From Ectocarpus siliculosus (taxonomy: Eukaryota > Sar > Phaeophyceae > Ectocarpales > Ectocarpaceae), in NCBI GenBank assembly GCA_000310025.1, contig FN649741.1:7378733-7405727 (forward strand): a stretch of 26,995 nucleotides of DNA. The letters are read 5' to 3'. The notes beneath the pieces are model-generated. The model saw only the letters and a list, made by a program, of their open reading frames with translations, ran no database searches and was not told the DNA's origin. Positions 18,001-26,995 of the stretch are shown here, piece after piece (positions within the stretch are counted from its first letter, which is position 1; each line of letters begins with the position of its first letter). Position numbers and translations under genes: made by a program.

Positions 18001-21000
18001 TAGAGTCCCTTCTGCGTGCGGGGGGGGGGGGGCAACCCTACTCCCGCAGTGCTCGGGCTAGTCTGTCTCGGGTTGCACTTATTTCTTGCCCCCCGAGAAA
18101 TATCCGCTTGAGCGAGCTATCTTCGATCGTGTCCCCGATCCCGCTTACAAGTACAAGTAAACTGTTGGCGTTTTTCATCGCTTTTCGTCCTCAACCCTTT
18201 TGTTTGCCCTTTGTTTGCCGTCAATGTCACCAATCCTATGCATATGCATATGCATAGGAACGATTCCCAAGACCCTGGCCAAGCTAAACGCGCTGACAGA
18301 GCTCCATCTCTCGGGGAACTTCCTCACCGGTGAGAGTGATCAGTCAACCGCTGCCATGCCATACCATACCATACCATACCATACTATTCCATACCGTACC
18401 GTACCGTACCGTACCGTACAATGCCGGAAGACCGTACCATACATATGAACCCGCCACCAAACACAGAGGAATTCCGCCTACGAACAACAACGCTGAGGTA
18501 GTGACAACAAATGTTTTACCTTTCTTTTGGGATAGGCACCCCGCGTTTGTAACCTGTTGATACCGGCAAGAGCTGTGCTGTCGTGGGAACTGTGTTGTCC
18601 AGGATGCTCTTCTCAAGGAAGCCAAGCCAGGCCGTAGGAGGTGCCTTCGCACAAAAATCGAGGCAGAAGCCCGGATTCCCGAGAAAAATGGGACACGTTA
18701 GTGGAAGTGACACGTGTGCTGCTGACAAGTTCTAACTCGGAACAAAAACATATTATTTTACCCCGTTATCAACATGGACACGTTCAAGGTCCGATCCCGC
18801 GGGAGTTAGGAAAGCTGAGCAACCTCCGCGTGCTGTACCTTCACGGGAACAAGCTTAGCGGTGAGATTCCGCGGTCCCTCGGAGATCTCAAAAGGCTACA
18901 GAAGCTCGTCCTCATCAACAACCGGCTTACCGGTGAGTGCTCCCAGACCAACAAACGTGTTTGGGTTATGCTCCAATATTTCTTTGGTGATGCTTTTTCC
19001 ATGACTAGGTCGTCCAACCAGTCGCATGATACCGAAAATCTCAATGGTAGACAAGACTCCGCTGGAGCAGCAGTTAGTAGTTATGGTATTTGTCAAGGGG
19101 GCATAGTACCCCAGGCATGAGTTGGCTGAATTACAGCGAGCTAGACGATCGCACATCGTCAAGAGAGCAGAACGCAGGGACGAGATGATGTCATCATTCA
19201 TCGTTTCGCTCGGGCGTTGCTGGTACACGCCTGCAGCGTCCTACGTTTGCCGTTGGTGATTCTACTATAGGTTCTTAGACGGCTTCGATCGTGGGCGACC
19301 TTCGTGTGACTTGTGGTATTTGAAGGAACGTGTAAGTAACACATTTGTCAATCGCGCAGCAGTGTTGCCGTGGTTTGACTTGGACGCGCCTCCCTTGCGG
19401 CTCTTGCTTTCACGACAAGGCCATTTACGACAAGGCTAGGGCCTCGTCAGAAATTCGGCACTTTGTTTGTTCGCTTTGTGTTTCACGTCCTTGTCTCGTT
19501 CATGTTTCGCACCTCCGCGGCAGGGCCGATTCCGCCTGAGCTTGGGAACCTAAAGGTTATCGTGGAGATTAACCTTGCCAACAACCGCCTCAGTGGTGAG
19601 CACAGTCGCAGCCTTGTGCCTTGTGCCTTGTCATTGTCGCCTTTTCTTCGCTTCTCTCTCTTTCTGTTTTGTCTCGAATTGTTCTTCCGATTTCGGCATT
19701 CCCACCACCGTTGTGGTACTGTATGCCAGATGCCGTCCGTACTTGGATGCTCGTTCGGTGTGTCGTCCTTATCATTCCCCCTTTTGGTCACTTCCTCAGA
19801 CTCGACCTACTACCCTTACCCTTGTCCCTGATGGTTGTTATATTGCCCTTGACCCCTCCAGGGCCTATTCCCGCGGGGCTCGGTAAGCTGAGTAACCTGA
19901 CCAAGCTGTACCTTTGGGGGAACAACCTCAGCGGTAAGAAGGGACGAATAGATAGCGATAGCTCACGAAGCAAGAAGTGACTCCGAGATCGATCCAGGTC
20001 GTGAAGTTACCCCAAGTACTATAGCCTTGCTTTGATCGGACAACTCTTCTACGATCTCTCTTCTTGGGTGTGTTTTCTGTTCGTTGTTGATGCTAGCTTG
20101 ATGCCATTAGCAATATTGAAGGATGTGGAATGTGTCTGCTCTCTCTTGTCTCTGTAATTAGGCTTCCCGTTGTCTACACACCCCCCCGCCTGTCGTCCCT
20201 AACCCCGGGTATAGTTAACGCCTTGACGCCTCCGCCGTACAGTACCCGTTTCCAATCCTTGGCCTCTTACCTCTATCCCAACGCCAAATGCTGACCGATT
20301 CTACCGCTGCAACGTGCTGTCTGTCGTTCCCCAGGCTCCATACCCGAGGAGCTCGGCGAGCTGGCTCTATTGGAGAAGCTTGACGTCGCGCAGAACGCGC
20401 TGCTCATGAGCGGTGAGAAGCTGGAAAATTATGTGTTTTCGGCGGTCCTGGAGATACAATGTACCAGGAGACAGGCCGACCGTTTTGACGTGGTCGGAAA
20501 GTTTCTGTTCAGAGTGGACTGCTGTTTGGCGTAAAGGTTCCTCCGCCCGTCCGGGGTTCGTCATTGAAACCAGTTGAAACGGAACAGAGCGTTATTTTGT
20601 TAGTAGATATTTGCGTATCCCTCTCTTGGTCCTTCGACGGACATGATGAAATGGCCTTGCGATGATCGCGTACACACACCTATCCTCCTTGTATGGGAAA
20701 CATGCGGGCGCGGTGAACGCCGCATACCGTACCGTAAACCTAAGGCAGTATGTTGTAGATGCCCAGCAGGGTGTTACTGCCACGGGGCACTGATGCGCCA
20801 TATCGTATGCCTTGAAAAAAGTCATTGGGAAGCGCTGTTGTCGATGCCCATCAGAGGTGGCCTGATAGAATGATTGATATTCTTTGTCGATCGCAGGGCA
20901 GAGTATAGGCTCTCTCTCGTTCGCCACGACAACATCTCCGTAATCTCTGATGGATCTGCTGAAGTTTCGTGTTTCTTGACAGTGTTTCACCTAGCTGGGA

Positions 21001-23987
21001 ATAAATCGGAGATGAAACCGGCGCTCTCGCACGTACGTGTGTCACAATTTACACACAATGCCGACATACGCCCTTGTAATCTGGTTCTCAGTCAAGACTA
21101 GAATGTGTGCGTGCGGTTCGTGCTCGTGCTTACGTTGCTTTGTCGTATTCGCTTCCGGCTGCTGCCGTCCGTTCGCGGTCCGCTTTTTTTTGTTTTGCCT
21201 CGTTTCCCTTCTTTTTTTTTTTGCTGCTGCCGTTGCCTCTTCCTTTGCCTTCGCGCCTGCGTCTTTTGCCTGTGTTTTGCCTTTTTTTTCCCGTTTTTTT
21301 TCTTTCTTCTCTCTGTTTTGTTTTTCTGGCGTCCCGCACTTTTTTGGATGCGTGGTTCCTCTTGGCCTGAATGTAACGGTTTTAGACTGTATCCGCAAGA
21401 GAGGTACTGAGCCTATGTAGATTGATTTGGGTATCTGTTGTGCTCTGTATACATGTTGTACGCAGTAACACCAGAAGTATGTTCTTGGTTATTTCGTGCG
21501 TAGAGCCTTTTCTTACCACACATACCAACCCTTTTCTTCAGTTTCACAGCAATATCGCCTGTTCGAGGGAGGCTTTAGTTGTTTTGTCGAGCTAGACTAC
21601 GACTGCCGCCGCTGCTTTCCTGCCGCAGGGGCACACCGCCTGACCACATCATTCGGCCATCGCTCGCCCTCACCCGACCTTCGTCCTTGTGTCCGATCCC
21701 TCGTCCATCCGTCCGTGCCGCCCATTCCCTGGTCCGTTCAGGCGGAGGGATCCCCCTCTCCCTCCGGAACCACCGAAACTTCCGCCGCTTCGTCTTCGCC
21801 GTCCCAGAGCACGGGGCCCCCATCCCCCCCTGGCGCTCGAAACGCTCCCTTATCCCGGCCCTGGTCTTGGGATACCTCGACCTCTTCACCGACCTCGCCA
21901 CCGTGCTATCCTACTGGAGGTCCGGGCTTACGCTTTGGTTTGCCATCGGCGTCGCGTTCATCACCGGGCCGGCGCTGTGCGCCGGGGCGTACGTGCTGAG
22001 GGAGAAGACGGTCGGGAGAGGGATAGCCGCGGCGACGCAGCTGGGACTGATCGTGGAGGGCCTGATCTCGGTGAAGGAGGAGTCGTACTCGCACGCCCTC
22101 GTGGCGCTGAGGGTGCTGGAGCCCCTGTTCCAGTCGCTGCCGATGCTGCTGCTGCAGACCCATGTGCTGCTGGTGAGCGAGGAGTGCTTGGCGCTACGGG
22201 TGGTCTCCGTGATGGTGTCGACGCTCTCGCTCGCCGTTGCGAGCACGGGGATCGTGGCGGAGCATCCCCTGTCACAGCTTCGGTAAGCAAGGCTAAATAA
22301 ATACAAGACTGCTGTGGTGTGCTATCATTATGGGCTGTGGTGCCACGCTGTCAGCATTGTGCTTCGTAAAAGAAAGGGACAGGTGTTGTATCACGGAAAA
22401 TGCTGGGTAAGTACAGCAGTCCTGCTGCTGCTGCTCCACTTCGAACAAAGGTGATGGTGACTCGCATTTTGTCTGCGGCTGAACAAGACGTCGGGGAGCG
22501 ACCCGCTGTTGCGTTGCAAAGGAGAGGAGACGGTTGACCCTGCGATCGACAAAATCAAACTGTCTTTGTCTTGTGTGTTCGCTCCCCGCACGCACGACCA
22601 TTCTCAACAACAGGTGGTCGAGGGGGGTCAAGTACCCCACCGCGAAGCTCCCGCTCGCTTCGAGCATGTTCTTCGGAACGGTCCCCTTCGCCGGCAGCGT
22701 GTGCGTCCGCATGGGCTTCCAACTGCACCCGCAAGACTTCGTCTGGTGGTTTCTCCTCTACCAGCTGATGGAGATCATCAGCAGGGTGTTGTCGCTAGGG
22801 GTGATCGCCATGCCCCTGGGTTACTACTTCTTCTGCCTGCTGGCGTGGCTGTGGCTGAGTCGGACGTTCATCGCCTGCGTTTCCATCGGGGACTCGGTGG
22901 TGCGCGAGAAGCTGCGGTTCCGCAAGCTGATCCGCTTCGCCGCGGCTCCGATAATGGACAGCGTCATCGACAGGGTGAAGGCGTACAAGGTGTCGTGTTT
23001 CTTCACGTGCGTTGAGACGGCGTGTTTCCTTGCGGTGGGGAACGCGTTGCCGCACGCGGATGAGACGAGGGCGTCCGACCTAACCCGAAGGGTATTTTCG
23101 GTGAGAGACGGGGGAATGGGAACGCGCGAAGCATGTCAGCCGCACGATGTGTCGTAGAATATAAAATGGCGACGACATGTTATTTGTTGTCTGCATTGTA
23201 ATTGGTTGCCTTGGTGCATCTCAAGGCTTTTTCCCGATTGCTCCGCAATCGGCGGCATGCCGTCATTGTCATGCATCGTCACCTGTCCTTCCTTTTGGTG
23301 GTCACTGTCTGTAACCGGTACCCTACCCTTGCCCTTTCTGCTGCTGCCGATTTCTCCTCTACTCTCGCTGTTTAGGTGATCTCCCTCCTCGCCATGGGCG
23401 GCAAGATCGCCCTGGGCACCGCGCTCGTGGTCCCGTTCAAGGCAAAGATCAGCGAGAATCTTCCCCCCGCGAAGGGCGAGCTGAGGCCGCTACCCGGGCC
23501 CCCCGGCGAATCATCCTCCGATGACTCGATCAGGAAGTCCCGCCGCAACCCGGGGGGGCTAGGCGACGGTACCACCGGCCCCGCTCTCCCGAGCCCCGGC
23601 ACCGCGGACATTAGCATGGAATCCATCATGGCTGCCGTGGACACCGCTGCAGTAGTGGCAGCAGTCCCTGCTGGTGACGGCAGCGGCCCCGTGGATGTGG
23701 AGACCGGGGGGGGGGGGAGTAGCCGTGGCGGAGCGAGTGCCGGTGGTAGCGGCACGATCGCTGGCACGCTGGCCGTGCAGGCTGTGGAAGAGGCGAGGTG
23801 GCCGGCGTACGAGTCTGGGGGCGGTGGAGGCGATGGTGATGGTGACGGTACCAGTGCAGGCAAGGATACGGCTGCATCCCCGGGGTGCAAAGAGGGTGAA
23901 GACGATGTCAGGAGGTCTTGGGCTGCTTCGGCCTCAGAAGAAGGGGACGAGAAGCAAGAGGGTGTGGCGCCGTCGCACGAAGTTTGA
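15080..23987 (+). CDS. LRR array joined to XK-related membrane domain, 11-exon model
   Basis: Modelled exons are 15080-15284, 16502-16573, 17408-17479, 18258-18329, 18789-18932, 19524-19595, 19862-19933, 20335-20412, 21742-22282, 22614-23100 and 23376-23987. They have GT-AG junctions and consistent phases, giving 808 aa. Residues 1-68 hold a short hydrophobic start (MCCCLSCVGFWAAGSA), then an LRR cap (WTGVHVNDGGRVEKLDL). Residues 69-262 are eight LRRs of the G-x-I-P-x-x-L-G-x-L type. Residues about 298-640 form a multi-pass membrane domain with XK-related features (YLDLFTDLATV, LRVLEPLFQSLPMLLLQTHV, QLMEIISRVLSLGVIAMP). The last 170 or so residues are acidic, Gly/Ser-rich tail. XKR proteins include phospholipid scramblases and exchangers, so a membrane role is likely. 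The start codon is uncertain (another in-frame ATG is at 15029), and two separate genes remain possible. Confidence 0.65.
18234..18259. repeat. 26-bp perfect palindrome across a 3' splice site
   Basis: The 13 bases from 18234 are the exact reverse complement of the 13 bases ending at 18259. The acceptor AG (18256-18257) of the exon starting at 18258 lies inside the right arm. The core is an alternating ATGCAT-type sequence, and a normal pyrimidine tract is lacking next to the AG. Confidence 0.95.
18357..18418. repeat. Pentanucleotide satellite CCATA/CCGTA
   Basis: An intronic tract directly downstream of the LRR exon ending at 18329. About five CCATA units, a short interruption (CTATT), then about five CCGTA units. 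The two halves differ by one transition per unit, suggesting separate expansions of two variants. Confidence 0.9.
20413..21741. other. Gap between the LRR exons and the XKR exons
   Basis: 1.33 kb with no exon recognised. It includes a strongly T/C-rich plus strand at about 21180-21345, similar to other introns here. A donor at 20413 (GTGAGA) and an acceptor ending at 21741 (GTTCAG) are in matching phase 1. No clear terminator or promoter that would demand two genes was seen, but such signals are hard to recognise in this lineage. Confidence 0.5.
21742..23987 (+). other. XK-related (XKR) membrane domain and C-terminal tail exons
   Basis: Three exons. The first (21742-22282) carries a basic stretch, a first helix with the D-x-x-T-D signature, a second helix, and the LRVLEPLFQSLPMLLLQTHV segment resembling the XKR E-x-x-x-Q-S-x-P-Q-x-x-L-Q signature. 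The second (22614-23100) carries WWFLLYQLMEIISRVLSLGV and further helices. The third (23376-23987) gives one hydrophobic segment (SLLAMGGKIALGTALVV) and about 180 residues of low-complexity tail. Phases are 1, 2 and 0, and all agree. Homology is judged by motif and helix pattern only. Confidence 0.75.
23234..23262. repeat. Hairpin plus adjacent palindrome in the last intron
   Basis: A perfect hairpin has an 8-bp stem (23234-23241 with 23245-23252) and a 3-nt loop, followed at once by the 10-bp palindrome CGGCATGCCG (23253-23262). It lies in the intron between the second and third XKR exons. Function is unknown. Confidence 0.85.
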
Positions 23988-24730
23988 AGAACGGCGGTGG
24001 GGATGCTGCTTGGAAAAAACAAGCTCGTTGTTTTGTCCACGCATCCCGGAAAGTTTTGGGTGGGCGTTTTTCGTTTGCAGTTGACTCGCCACCTCCATGA
24101 AAAGTCGCTGTAGAGAGACGAGATCGTTTGTCATTTGCCGCTGCACCGCTGCAGTGACAAACATTTTTGTGTTGTGGCAATTGCCAAGCCTAGAGGAGAC
24201 ACGGAGTGTAGAATCACTCAACCTTCGAAACTGCTCTCGTTTTGGCCCTCTTTTGGCTTTGCTGGCGATCTCCGCCTAGCTCCCGTCGGGCTGTAAATGA
24301 AAGAATGTAAATACAGATAATGATACATGACACAATAGCAACGGAACTGCTTGGAGAGATGGATGGACCTCCGATTCGAGCGAATTCGAGACCGCCGCAG
24401 CAGCCTACTGTTGAAACGGTGTGCAGCCTGTCCGTTGGGCGCGCCCCTTAGTAGGGTCTGAACCGGTTCATTTTCGCGACGACACGTTCAGTTATTTTTG
24501 TCGTTTGTGTGTGAGTGTGCAGTCCAGTGTGCGTAACGCCATTTGGTGTGGTACGGCTAGGGGATGTCTTGTTTGCGTGTGTGGTAGCGTATATGGTACG
24601 ATATAACAAGAAAAAACACCCCCCGGTGATGACCGTATTAGCGTTTTGAAATTTGGTTCCACCGCGTGAGCTACTTTGTGCGGGGGGCGTGACAACAGTC
24701 TTGTGCCGCCCTATTACTTGATCTGACAGT
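23988..24730. other. 3' flank of the LRR-XKR gene
   Basis: The likely 3' UTR starts here. A hairpin with a perfect 8-bp stem (24126-24133 with 24155-24162) and a 21-nt loop lies about 140 bp after the stop. TGTAAA motifs at 24293 and 24306 could be polyadenylation signals, but this is a weak guess. No gene is recognised. Confidence 0.45.
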
Positions 24731-24732
24731 AG

Positions 24733-24849
24733 TTTTTTATGTTTCTGGCCCGCGGTAAGCATCATTTGCGTGGTGTGTGTGTTCCGTTTTTTTTTTAATG
24801 TTTCTGGCCCGCGGTATGTATCATGTGCGTAGTGTGCGTGTTCCGTTTT
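24733..24849. repeat. Tandem duplication, about 59 bp x 2
   Basis: Copies at about 24733-24790 and 24791-24849 share ATGTTTCTGGCCCGCGGTA, a GTATCAT/GCATCAT block and TGTTCCGTTTT, with several substitutions and a T-run length difference. The surrounding plus strand is G/T-rich. Confidence 0.85.
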
Positions 24850-26995
24850 GGGGGGGGCGTCGTCCTGTGGTCCTGTGTCGTGTGCGTTTGTATATGGTAG
24901 GCCAAGCAAAAGAGGATTAACATGTATACTATGCGTAGTTGTGTTTTGGCAACCCGTCCGCTGCATGCATCCAGTGAGGTCATTTGTTGTTCATGCTCTG
25001 GGAATGAAACTCGTGCCACCACCGCGAAGCGTCCTCGATTTATTTCCCAAGGGCACAGTACTTGTCTTTTTTTTTGTCGAAAGACCGAACCTGGCGATGT
25101 GAATTGCGTCGTAATGTTTCGGTCTTGTGTTTTACCTACTGTTTATGTGGGGTTGGTTCCTGTGGCATGGAGCTGTAAAACTGCTGTTAGGGCATGGGGG
25201 CGCGACCGCAACAAAGTGTGTTGTTTTTTGGTTTTTGGTTTTTCGTTTTGGGTGGAAGGTTTACAGTATGAACGGATACAATATAGAACGAACGGCAGAC
25301 AGAGGGCAATAAGAGCAGCCCTTAGTGAAGATGTGCGTGCGTGTGGTTTTTCACAACGTCCCCGTGTGGTACGTCGTACCTCACAGACACGTGGTGTACG
25401 GTGTCTCATGTGCACAGACAGGTAGGCACAGACGGCCGGGTTGCAGTCGCCTTTCTTTGTCCGTGTACCCCACATTGAATTGGGTGTGCTACTGCTGTAA
25501 GGGGCCGGCAATGCGGTGAGGGGAAGGGGTGTTTTCCGTGTTGCAGAAGGCGCCACCGCTTAAGAACCTCCTTCTTCTTTGTTTTGGACGAGGCTCGTTT
25601 GTTATTTTATCTTCTGGGGTACAGTACTGTACCCCGACGGCGACTATCTTATACCACTAGGTTTTTTGTGTAGGACGGAGCACGCACGTGTTCTTATGGC
25701 CAAGTTTTTAGATTATTATATTTTTTTAGGCTAAAGTTAATCTGCTGAGTGCTTAGGTGGTGGCGCGTTCGAGTATTGCAGTGGACCGTACTAAATACTG
25801 CTGCTGCATACACGACGGTTAATGGTTTGATGATCTGTCGTTGTTTGGAGTTTGTTGTCGCCGTTGGCCTGTCTTTTTGTTTGTTTGTGTTTTATTATCA
25901 ATCGTCTTGTCGCATCGAGGTTTTGTCACCTCGAGCGCGAATCCAATGATTCCTGTCGCTGCCAGGTCTTGCTTGAACCGAGTGATTGCATTTGTGTGGG
26001 AGTTTTTGTTTTTTTTGACGTGCTGGTGCGGTTGGTTGTCGGGCACACCTTCTGGACTGAAGCTCTACCAAAATATTGGTTTCTTCGCCTTCTCCAGGAG
26101 CAGAGCAATATTTTTTTATTCGCGTGATATGCATACAATAGGCAGACTTACTTGGGGTGTTTTCGTTCGTGCGAACGGTTGCTGGCTTCCTTGACGGATG
26201 GATGTGGAATGAGCCCGTAGCATAGTAGTACACGTAAAGCTCAAGCAGCTTTTCAGAAGTTACGTGTCTAGTCTAGATTTTTCTTGCTCGGCGCGGTCTA
26301 AAACAAAAGGGTTGTGTATGCATACGATGCATTGTACGGGGGGACGCAACCGGTTGTATTTGATTATCAAGTCTTTAGTGACGACGTGGATTGTCTGGTA
26401 ACGAGGTTTTTTATCGGTGGAATGTTTTTTTTGCACAGCCTTCTTGTCACAGCTCCCGGGCGTGGGCGGGGGAGATGATCTGGTGGGCGAGGAAAAAAAA
26501 AAACGACCACGACGAACCGGAACGTCGGCCGCTTGATAGATAGGAGATGCAGGATGTACGGGTTCATCTTCTCTTGTGTGCATGTACGAATGTATGTATG
26601 TACGCCTCGAGTATTTTTTGGAGCACTTCGTGTTTTAGTCGACAAAGTGTTTTCTTGTTGATCTAATAATAATCTGCTTGCTTTCGAGTTAGGTCTACGC
26701 AGGTTACGTGTTTACGGAATTGCTTGATTCCGCGTTGCGGAACTGTTTTGTGTCTTGAAAAGAACGAGCCAGATACTATCCATCCACCTTCCTTTGTCTA
26801 TGTATTTCGAGGGCAGCCAACCTGGGATTGAATCAGTCGAATTTCCTGGAGACGTCCCGCACCTCCAACAACGTCAAGGGTGGAAGAGGGTGTCGGTAAC
26901 TAACGCCCTCCACCACCATCCCACCCATCATTTTATCATTTTTGAAAGCTAGCTGAGGACGCAGGGGGGACTCACAACGCGTGCAGCCGATGACG
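24850..26995. other. Right flank without a recognised gene
   Basis: Strongly G/T-skewed plus strand in the first part. A 20-bp perfect palindrome is at 25616-25635. Two overlapping, mutually exclusive hairpins are at 26715-26742. A plus-strand stretch ending near 26898 (before GGTAACT) could be a short exon of a gene running off the window, but no motif supports it. Other open frames lack motifs and splice context. Confidence 0.45.

Larger units (their letters stand above)
16502..20412 (+). other. Array of phase-1 LRR exons
   Basis: Seven exons encode eight LRRs. Five single exons (starting 16502, 17408, 18258, 19524 and 19862) are exactly 72 nt, one is 144 nt (18789, two LRRs without an intron), and one is 78 nt (20335, a degenerate last repeat ending ALLMSG). 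Each begins in the second base of a Gly codon (Cys for the first) and ends on a G, so all introns are phase 1 and any exon could be lost, gained or swapped without a frameshift. The consensus is G-x-I-P-x-x-L-G-x-L-x-x-L-x-x-L-x-L-x-x-N-x-L-x. No further LRR exon was found in the introns. Confidence 0.88.

Noticed and set aside
21042-21398. Lys/Arg/Glu-rich minus-strand frame
   Set aside because: It is produced by a T/C-rich tract on the plus strand within the LRR-XKR gap, so it is compositional and not a gene.
21689-22300. Long Pro/Arg-rich plus-strand frame over the first XKR exon
   Set aside because: This is an alternative frame of a GC-rich exon. The XKR frame has hydrophobic helices, family signatures and splice phases that fit its neighbours.
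23372-24040. 222-codon minus-strand Pro/Ser-rich frame
   Set aside because: It is antisense to the Gly/acidic tail exon, and low-complexity GC-rich sequence keeps it open. No motif was found.
24448-24966. 172-codon minus-strand Thr/His-rich frame
   Set aside because: It arises from G/T-rich plus-strand sequence and spans the tandem duplication. No domain or splice context.

Overview
The window looks like nuclear DNA of a brown alga (Phaeophyceae), most likely Ectocarpus-like. Supporting points are short GC-rich exons in long T-rich or repeat-rich introns, leucine-rich repeats (LRRs) encoded one per 72-nt exon, a protein made of FNIP-type 'FNQPI' repeats, and many simple repeats. This placement is inferred from gene style, not from a marker gene. 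No rRNA, tRNA, CRISPR array or prokaryotic operon was seen.

Layout. (1) About 450-5460: a mosaic of diverged direct repeats (blocks R, X, Y and Z), probably decayed non-autonomous mobile elements, with no convincing gene. (2) 5885-9173, + strand: a complete eight-exon gene for a delta(3,5)-delta(2,4)-dienoyl-CoA isomerase (ECH1-like, 319 aa), an enzyme of unsaturated fatty-acid beta-oxidation. (3) 10988-14337, - strand: an FNIP-repeat protein with about 20 units of 22 residues, with two likely 5' exons and one in-frame TAA between the N-terminal region and the repeats. (4) 15080-23987, + strand: an eleven-exon gene model. A short N-terminal exon is followed by seven phase-1 exons encoding eight LRRs, then three exons encoding a multi-pass membrane domain resembling the XK-related (XKR) family and an acidic, Gly-rich tail. 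(5) 23988-26995: 3' flank without a recognisable gene, holding a tandem duplication and several hairpins and palindromes.

The most interesting candidate is region 4. All splice phases agree with one 808-residue protein in which an exon-shuffling-type LRR array is joined to an XK-related (phospholipid scramblase family) membrane domain. In brown algae, single-LRR exons are known from ROCO GTPases and related immune-receptor candidates; an XKR partner is not one I know of. The alternative is two adjacent genes separated by the 1.33 kb between 20412 and 21742. A transcript across that gap would decide.

The FNIP gene and the LRR-XKR gene are modelled as divergent, with starts about 0.74 kb apart. 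The ECH1 gene and the FNIP gene converge. No functional link between the ECH1 gene and its repeat-protein neighbours is apparent.
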